Position numbers and translations under genes: made by a program
Assembly (NCBI GenBank): GCA_014762755.1
Contig: JABURI010000272.1
Location: 1-52,584 of the forward strand
Direction: 5' to 3'
DNA length: 52,584 bases
From: Marinobacter sp.
GTDB taxonomy: Bacteria; Pseudomonadota; Gammaproteobacteria; Pseudomonadales; Oleiphilaceae
Part shown: positions 47,300 through 52,584 of the stretch, piece by piece
Numbering within the stretch: the stretch's first letter is position 1
Layout: every line of letters starts with the position of its first letter
Notes under the pieces: model-generated
What the model saw: only the letters and a program-made list of their open reading frames with translations
Told to the model about the DNA's origin: nothing
Databases searched by the model: none

Positions 47300-48508
47300 A
47301 TGGCATCGCGCACCGAGCGCATTCTGATTATTGACGCCGATGAAAAGGCCCGGGCCGACCTCTCCCGATACCTAGAGGCGCGCGGTTTCTACGTGACCGG
47401 CTTTCCCGACGTGGCTGCAGCCAAGAGCCTGTTTGACGATAACACTCCGGATGTCATCTTTGCAGATCTGGATCCCGGGGCCATCCGGGATCTGGCCAGC
47501 AGGCTGGAGGAATCGGAAACATTCACGCCGATTGTCGCCTGTTCCAGCACCGAATCAAGTGCCGCTGTCGTCAATGCGCTCCGTGCGGGTGCTGCGGACG
47601 TCGTGCTGAAGCCGTGCAGCGATGACAAGGGTGCCCTGGACGATGTGATCGGAAAGCTGCTCGACCGCGTCAGGGTGAATCGGCTCAATCAGCTCTACCG
47701 CCAGGAACTGGAAGAGGCGAACCGGGATCTGCGGGACGGCATTGCCGAGCTCCGCGCCGACCAGAGGGCAGGGCGCAAGGTCCAGCTGCGGATGCTGCCG
47801 GACCGGGAGCAGATGATGGGCGGGTTGCATGTGGACCACCTGATCAAGCCCTCCCTGTACCTCAGCGGTGACTTCCTCGACTATTTCCGCATTTCCGACG
47901 ATAAATTGCTGGTCTACATCGCCGATGTGTCCGGCCACGGCGCAAGTTCGGCCTTCGTGACCGTGCTGCTCAAGAACCTGACCAATCGGTTGCAGCGTAA
48001 TCTCCGGCGACAATCCAGCGATGACATTCTTTACCCCGAGCGCTTCCTGGAGCGCATCAACTCGGAGTTGCTCGATACCGGTCTGGGTAAGCATGTGACG
48101 GTTTTTGTGGGCATCATCTCCGAATCCGAGCACAAGCTCAGGTATGCGGTCGGGGCCCATTTCCCGATGCCGATCCTGTCCTTTGAGGGTGGCAGTACCA
48201 ACTTCCTGGAGGGAAGCGGGCTGCCCGTGGGGCTGTTTGAGGAGCCCCGGTGGGAGGTCTATGAGGTGGCGCTCGACAAACCGTTCAGGCTTCTGCTGTT
48301 TTCCGATGGCATTCTCGAAGTGATCAAGGCCAAATCCCTTGATGAAAAGGAGAAGACGCTACTTGAACTCGTGTCAGGAGGTAGTCACACTATCGCATCC
48401 CTCAACGAGGCGCTGAGTCTGGACGGCATGACAGAACTTCCGGACGATATCGCTATCGTATCGGTAACTGATACCATAAAAAGGTCAGGCAGCACGTCCC
48501 CTAAATAG
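47300..48508 (+). CDS. Response regulator with PP2C (SpoIIE-type) phosphatase output
   Basis: 402 aa. Receiver domain (about 6-118): acidic pair in IIDADE, phospho-acceptor Asp56 in VIFADLD, Lys104 in VVLKPC. Then a coiled-coil linker (about 125-160) and a PP2C domain (about 180-395) with metal Asp residues in SGDFLDYF, ADVSGHG and LPDDIAIV. It should dephosphorylate the STAS protein encoded next, like HsbR with HsbA in Pseudomonas. No matching sensor kinase or anti-sigma kinase gene is nearby. Confidence 0.9.
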   Translation: MASRTERILIIDADEKARADLSRYLEARGFYVTGFPDVAAAKSLFDDNTPDVIFADLDPGAIRDLASRLEESETFTPIVACSSTESSAAVVNALRAGAADVVLKPCSDDKGALDDVIGKLLDRVRVNRLNQLYRQELEEANRDLRDGIAELRADQRAGRKVQLRMLPDREQMMGGLHVDHLIKPSLYLSGDFLDYFRISDDKLLVYIADVSGHGASSAFVTVLLKNLTNRLQRNLRRQSSDDILYPERFLERINSELLDTGLGKHVTVFVGIISESEHKLRYAVGAHFPMPILSFEGGSTNFLEGSGLPVGLFEEPRWEVYEVALDKPFRLLLFSDGILEVIKAKSLDEKEKTLLELVSGGSHTIASLNEALSLDGMTELPDDIAIVSVTDTIKRSGSTSPK

Positions 48509-48522
48509 TGGCAGTGTGAAAG

Positions 48523-49014
48523 ATGGCTGGTTACAAGATCCTGCAAGCTGAGCAACAGGGCATTTATGTCCTAAAGTTTATTGGTGAAATCCGGCTGAAC
48601 CTGTGTTCGACGCTGGACAATCTCGTTGAGTCAATTACCCAGGATCCTCAGTTCAAGACGGTGGTGATCGATCTGACCGAGACCGAGATCATCGACAGCA
48701 CCACCCTCGGTCTGCTGGCCAAGATCGCCATGGCAGCCCAGAAACAGAGCAATTTCCTGCCGACGCTGATTTCCACCAATCCTGACATTACCCGCATCAT
48801 TACCTCCATGGGGTTCGACAAGATCTTCATCATTGTCCGGGAACCCGCCTCCCGTATTGAGGAGCTGGAAGAAATTCCGGTTCTCAAAGCCAGCGAACAA
48901 CAGGTTCGCGACAAGGTTCTCGACGCCCACAAAGTGCTGATGGGCATGAACCGGAAGAACCGGGAAGAGTTCAAGAATCTGGTGCGTGCTCTGGAATGCG
49001 AAGAGCACGGCTGA
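48523..49014 (+). CDS. STAS-domain anti-sigma factor antagonist (HsbA-like)
   Basis: 163 aa. STAS core about 1-105; the phosphorylation Ser is in ETEIIDSTTLGLLAKIA (about residue 61). A C-terminal helical extension of about 55 residues (VRDKVLDAHKVLMGMNRKN) is longer than in SpoIIAA and resembles HsbA. Starts 14 bases after the phosphatase gene. Together they form two parts of a partner-switching module; in Pseudomonas HsbA binds FlgM and affects motility versus biofilm. The exact partner here is unknown. Confidence 0.88.
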   Translation: MAGYKILQAEQQGIYVLKFIGEIRLNLCSTLDNLVESITQDPQFKTVVIDLTETEIIDSTTLGLLAKIAMAAQKQSNFLPTLISTNPDITRIITSMGFDKIFIIVREPASRIEELEEIPVLKASEQQVRDKVLDAHKVLMGMNRKNREEFKNLVRALECEEHG

Positions 49015-49037
49015 GCCGATAACAACACGGAATGACT

Positions 49038-50105
49038 ATGTCTGATACCAACGCGTCCCGCGATTCAGGGGCCCAGAACCCACCACATGACGTTGCAGTA
49101 CTGGGGGGTGGCAGTTTCGGAACCGCCATGACCAAGGTGCTGGGTGAAAATGGCCACCGGGTACATTTCTGGATGCGGGACGAAGGCCAGGCCGACGAGA
49201 TCCGGAAAACGGGCATCAACAGCCGCTATATGCCCGGCGTCAAACTGGAAGGCGATATCGAGCCCACGACTGATCTGGCCGCTGCGGTCAGCAAAGCCGA
49301 GGTGGTCTTTGTCGCGATTCCGAGCAAGGCCTTTCGGGCTGTTATCCGGGAGCACAGTAACGACTTCCGCGATGGCCAGATTGTGGTCAGTCTCACCAAG
49401 GGCATCGAAGAGCACGGCTTCAAGCTGATGAGCGAGATCCTTCAGGAAGAAATTCCCCGTTGCCAGATCGGCGTACTGAGTGGCCCGAACCTGGCGGCAG
49501 AGATCGCCGCCCGGGACCTGACCGCCACGGTGATTGCCGCCAAGGATCCGGATGTGCGCCGCACCGTTCAGGATCTGCTCGGCTGCGAGTACTTCCGGGT
49601 GTACGCCAACGTCGATGTCTATGGTGTGGAGCTCGCCGGAGCGCTGAAGAACATCTATGCCATCGTCGCAGGCCTGGCCTCGGCACTGGATATGGGCGAA
49701 AACGCCAAGGCCATGCTGATTACCCGCGGGCTGGCGGAAATGAGCCGTTTTGCCGTCAGCCTCGGCGCCAATCCCATGACCTTCATGGGCCTGGCCGGCG
49801 TGGGCGATCTGATCGTGACCTGTACGTCCTCCAAGAGCCGAAACTTCCGTGTTGGCTATGCGGTCGGCAAGGGCCAGAACCTGGATGAAGCCGTCAAGGA
49901 GCTGGGTCAGGTGGCCGAGGGCATCTACACCCTGAAGCTGGTCAAGGAAAAGTCCGAATCCATCGGCATCTATATGCCGCTGGTGCGCGGGCTCTACGAG
50001 ATCCTCTATGGCACAGCGTCAATCAAGGCAGTGATCAATAGCCTGATGATGGCTGTCCAGAATTCCGATGTGGAGTTTATCCTGCCACGCACCATCAGCC
50101 AGTAA
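49038..50105 (+). CDS. gpsA: Glycerol-3-phosphate dehydrogenase [NAD(P)+]
   Basis: Makes sn-glycerol 3-phosphate from dihydroxyacetone phosphate for phospholipid synthesis; cytoplasmic. 355 aa. NAD loop VAVLGGGSFGTAMTKVLGENG; LSGPNLAAEIA; the catalytic Lys in ELAGALKNIYAIVAGLA; and GLAGVGDLIVTCTS. The ATG at 49038 has GGA 6 bases upstream; an ATG two codons earlier (49032) abuts it. The roughly 14-residue N-terminal extension is slightly longer than usual. Confidence 0.95.
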   Translation: MSDTNASRDSGAQNPPHDVAVLGGGSFGTAMTKVLGENGHRVHFWMRDEGQADEIRKTGINSRYMPGVKLEGDIEPTTDLAAAVSKAEVVFVAIPSKAFRAVIREHSNDFRDGQIVVSLTKGIEEHGFKLMSEILQEEIPRCQIGVLSGPNLAAEIAARDLTATVIAAKDPDVRRTVQDLLGCEYFRVYANVDVYGVELAGALKNIYAIVAGLASALDMGENAKAMLITRGLAEMSRFAVSLGANPMTFMGLAGVGDLIVTCTSSKSRNFRVGYAVGKGQNLDEAVKELGQVAEGIYTLKLVKEKSESIGIYMPLVRGLYEILYGTASIKAVINSLMMAVQNSDVEFILPRTISQ

Positions 50106-50126
50106 CCGGAAGGATCGGAGGTTCCC

Positions 50127-50576
50127 GTGCAACTGATCATCATGCGCCACGGCGAAGCCGGGTGGCACACCCTGGACCAGGAACGGGAACTGACGGAAGC
50201 GGGCCGGGAAGGGGTCGGGGCGGTCGCCCATCGCATTGCCGAATCCCCCTGGCGGCCGTCAATGATCTGGAGCAGCCCCTATGTCCGGGCCCGGCAGACC
50301 GCTGGCATCATGTCGGAAATCCTTAACTGCCGGATCGATGAAAAAGACTTCATAACCCCTGATGACGATCCGGGCGCCTGCCTGGATGCCCTGCTGGAAG
50401 TGCGGGAATCGCGGTTACTGATTGTTTCCCACATGCCGTTTGTCGGCAGCCTGTCGACCCTGTTGGTGGACGGCCATCGTCGTGGCATTCCGTTCATGAC
50501 GGCCCAGGCGGTCTGCCTGGACATGCCGGTGGTCGGGCCGGGTTGTGCGGACTTGAAAGCCCAGTTTTTGCCCTGA
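50127..50576 (+). CDS. sixA: Phosphohistidine phosphatase SixA
   Basis: Removes phosphate from histidine residues, in E. coli of the nitrogen PTS protein NPr or of ArcB. 149 aa, phosphoglycerate-mutase fold with the catalytic RHG in LIIMRHGEAGW and the second His in VSHMPFVGSL. Translation starts at GTG 50127 with GGAG 6 bases upstream; the first ATG would cut into the RHG strand. Follows gpsA after 21 bases. Confidence 0.9.
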   Translation: MQLIIMRHGEAGWHTLDQERELTEAGREGVGAVAHRIAESPWRPSMIWSSPYVRARQTAGIMSEILNCRIDEKDFITPDDDPGACLDALLEVRESRLLIVSHMPFVGSLSTLLVDGHRRGIPFMTAQAVCLDMPVVGPGCADLKAQFLP

Positions 50577-50613
50577 TCTTACCCACAAACACTTTCTGAC
50601 TTCGGAAGTACCC

Positions 50614-51510
50614 ATGTACAGCTTTCCTATCGACTATGTCGAGCCGGTGTTTCGGCCACCGAGTGAGGCCAAATCCCTGATTCTGCCGGTGACCAACGGC
50701 TGCTCCTGGAACAAGTGCACCTTCTGTGAGATGTACACCCAGCCACAGAAGAAGTTCCGGGCCCGAAAGCCGGAGGACATCCGCAGGGACATCGAGAATG
50801 CAGCAAAGACCCTGGGCGGCGTCCGACGGGTGTTCCTGGCGGACGGTGATGCCATGGTCCTGCCAACGCGGCGTTTGCTCGAGATCCTGGGCGATCTCAA
50901 GGCCGCGTTCCCGGATCTTCAGCGGGTATCCAGCTACTGCCTGCCGCGGAATCTTGCGAAGAAGAGTGTTGAAGAGCTGGCGGAACTCCGGGAGGCCGGG
51001 CTTGCCATCCTGTATGTCGGCATGGAGTCCGGCGATGACGAGGTGCTGCGCCGGGTCAACAAGGGCGAGACCTGGGAGTCCACCCGGTCGGCGCTGGTGA
51101 AGATCCGGGAAGCGGGACTGACCAGTTCCGTGATGGTGTTGAATGGTCTGGGCGGCGAAGTCCTGTCCCGGCAGCACGCCATCAACACGGCGCTGCTCTG
51201 CAACGAAACCCAGCCGGACTATCTGTCGACCCTGGTGGTGAGCTTTCCCCAGGGCGAAGAACGATTCCGGGCCGGCTTCGGTGATGATTTTGTCCCCCTG
51301 TCCCAGCAGGGATTGTTCGAGGAGATCCGCCTGTTCCTTGAGCACCTTGAACTGGAGAAGACCGTGTTCCGGAGTGATCACGCCTCCAACTACCTGGTGC
51401 TCAAAGGTATTCTCGGCCGCGATAAGCCGAAGCTGCTGGACCAGGTGAACCTCGCCATCAGCAACCCCGGCGCCGCGCCGCTGCGGGCAGAATGGATGCG
51501 TGGACTCTAG
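50614..51510 (+). CDS. Radical SAM protein of unknown substrate
   Basis: 298 aa. The cluster motif CSWNKCTFC (CxxxCxxC, about residues 30-38) is near the N-terminus; an AdoMet-binding glycine region and a TIM-barrel pattern follow (VFLADGDAMVLPT, ILYVGMESGDDEVLRRVNKG), which resembles the coproporphyrinogen oxidase-like / Elp3-like group. The C-terminal 90 residues hold no extra cysteine cluster. Substrate unknown. Follows sixA after 37 bases. Confidence 0.88.
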   Translation: MYSFPIDYVEPVFRPPSEAKSLILPVTNGCSWNKCTFCEMYTQPQKKFRARKPEDIRRDIENAAKTLGGVRRVFLADGDAMVLPTRRLLEILGDLKAAFPDLQRVSSYCLPRNLAKKSVEELAELREAGLAILYVGMESGDDEVLRRVNKGETWESTRSALVKIREAGLTSSVMVLNGLGGEVLSRQHAINTALLCNETQPDYLSTLVVSFPQGEERFRAGFGDDFVPLSQQGLFEEIRLFLEHLELEKTVFRSDHASNYLVLKGILGRDKPKLLDQVNLAISNPGAAPLRAEWMRGL

Positions 51511-51523
51511 GAGGCACTGAGCC

Positions 51524-52090
51524 ATGAGCAAGAATCCCGAAACCTTCGCCCAAGAAGTCGAGGAAACCGTCAAGAAACCGGGACTCCCGCCGCTGGATCA
51601 GTGGCATCCGGAGCTGTCCGGGGACATGGACATGGTGATCCGCCGGGACGGCCAGTGGATCTTCAAGGGCGAGCCCCTCGGCCGGGAGGCTATTGTCCGT
51701 CTGTTCTCCACCATCCTCAGGCGCGAGGAGGACGGCGAGTTCTACCTGGTGACGCCGGTGGAAAAATGGCGGATTCAGGTCGAGGATACGCCGTTGCTGG
51801 CTCATACCCTGGAAGCGCATGGCGCCGGCGATAATCAGGTGCTGACCCTCACCACCAACGTCGGCGAGACACTGGAAATCAGTGACGAGCATCCCCTGGA
51901 AGTGGGCCAGTATCCGGATTCCGGCGAGCCGCGGCCTGTGATCGAAGTCCGCCACGGGGTCGAGGCGCGAATTGTCACGGCCGCCTTCTACGAGCTGGCG
52001 GACCTTGTCGTCGAGCAAGAACAGGCTGGCGAAACCGTTTACGGCGTCATGAGTCACGGAAAATTCTGGAAAATCGGGCAGGGCGGTTGA
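51524..52090 (+). CDS. DUF1285 family protein
   Basis: 188 aa. DUF1285 core: GDMDMVIRRDGQWIFKGEPLGREAIVRLFSTIL followed by GEFYLVTPVEKWRIQVEDTPL. The fold known for this family is two small beta domains, with no assigned function. Starts 13 bases after the radical SAM gene with GGAGG upstream, so probably cotranscribed. Confidence 0.88.
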   Translation: MSKNPETFAQEVEETVKKPGLPPLDQWHPELSGDMDMVIRRDGQWIFKGEPLGREAIVRLFSTILRREEDGEFYLVTPVEKWRIQVEDTPLLAHTLEAHGAGDNQVLTLTTNVGETLEISDEHPLEVGQYPDSGEPRPVIEVRHGVEARIVTAAFYELADLVVEQEQAGETVYGVMSHGKFWKIGQGG

Positions 52091-52291
52091 AAACGAGCGC
52101 CTTGCCCCCATCAAACACGGTAGAAAACGCATCCTGTCACTTGTTAAACTGTGTTTTCTTACTTGTTATCGAGCCTGGCTCTCTAACGAGGCCCGGTGGT
52201 CGTTAGTCCCTCTGTGCAGTCCGGCTGTCCATGATCACTTTCGATTGCCTTAATTCATAAATGCAGTCATTGCGACACGCAAGGAGATAAA

Positions 52292-52584
52292 ATGGCCCAA
52301 CCTCGTGTTGTTACCATTCATTACACCCTCACCAACGACCAGGGCGAGCAACTCGACTCTTCCCGTGTAGAAGGTCGTGAGCCGCTGACTTACCTGGAAG
52401 GCGCACAGAACATCATCGGTGGTCTGGAAAGCGCGCTGAACGAGAAGAACTCTGGCGATCAGGTGAAGGTTTCCGTTGAGCCTGCAGAAGGTTACGGCGA
52501 AGTAAACGAAGAACTGATCCAGCCGGTTCCCCGCTCTGCCTTCGAAGGCGTTGACACCATCGAGCCGGGAATGCAGTTCCAGGC
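52292..52584 (+). CDS. slyD: FKBP-type peptidyl-prolyl isomerase SlyD, 3' end outside the window
   Basis: Folding helper and metallochaperone. Only the first 97 codons are present. The visible part matches the SlyD/FkpA-like FKBP core with its insert-in-flap domain: VVTIHYTLTNDQGEQLDSS, PLTYLEGAQNIIGGLESAL, and VSVEPAEGYGEVNEELIQPV. The His-rich metal tail that would separate SlyD from other short FKBPs lies beyond the edge. The ATG at 52292 follows AAGGAG. The 201-base gap before it should hold its promoter. Confidence 0.85.
   Translation, partial: MAQPRVVTIHYTLTNDQGEQLDSSRVEGREPLTYLEGAQNIIGGLESALNEKNSGDQVKVSVEPAEGYGEVNEELIQPVPRSAFEGVDTIEPGMQFQ

Overview
The window looks like a chromosomal segment of a marine gammaproteobacterium close to Marinobacter. 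The evidence is about 58% GC, a Pseudomonas-like gene order (yej operon - mltD - gloB - methyltransferase - rnhA - dnaQ - fimL), a PHA phasin with a PhaD-type regulator, and a BaxI/YccA - TusDCBE block. I see no prophage, transposase, CRISPR array or rRNA. One tRNA-Ser(UGA) is present. Almost all DNA is coding; the few longer gaps hold repeats, divergent promoters, a 34-codon gene or a likely small RNA.

Layout. 1-7.4 kb: a minus-strand block, mltD then yejA-yejB-yejE-yejF (peptide ABC importer), with the first codons of a further gene at the edge. 7.4-15.7 kb: a palindromic-repeat pair, gloB, the YafS-like methyltransferase - rnhA - dnaQ run, fimL, a membrane protein, an SCP2 protein, sohB and acuI. 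15.7-24.6 kb: a second repeat cluster, the DUF934 - sulfite reductase pair, a 34-aa membrane protein, metH with DUF2970, nfuA and a DUF445 protein. 24.6-27.0 kb: tusDCBE, a YccA-like protein and tRNA-Ser. 27.1-32.5 kb: an IclR regulator divergent from four genes matching the beta-hydroxyaspartate cycle (bhcR / bhcABCD). 32.6-38.4 kb: a small CxxC protein, hemH, a DUF442 protein with a two-part YeeE transporter, a candidate sRNA, a phasin, PhaD-like TetR and exonuclease III. 37.7-45.7 kb: an eight-gene minus-strand operon for fatty-acid modification (desaturase, NTF2-like, SDR, FAD oxidoreductase, DUF1365, Cfa-like methyltransferase, DUF2878, secreted protein), mostly joined by 4-bp stop/start overlaps, divergent from another FAD enzyme. 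45.7-52.6 kb: an HD phosphohydrolase, a receiver-PP2C phosphatase with its STAS partner, gpsA, sixA, a radical SAM protein, a DUF1285 protein and the start of slyD.

The most interesting items are: (1) the complete bhc cluster, which would turn two glyoxylate into oxaloacetate without carbon loss, with a pair of matching palindromes in the bhcR-bhcA gap as candidate operators; (2) the lipid operon, whose Cfa-like enzyme lacks three of the residues that hold bicarbonate in E. coli Cfa and so may make something other than a cyclopropane fatty acid; (3) a roughly 92-nt orphan sRNA candidate; (4) a Tus system carrying the extra DsrH and DsrC cysteines; (5) two clusters of 30-bp palindromes, one tandemly duplicated together with the end of a gene. 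Several genes concern sulfur (sulfite reductase, metH, tusDCBE, YeeE, nfuA).
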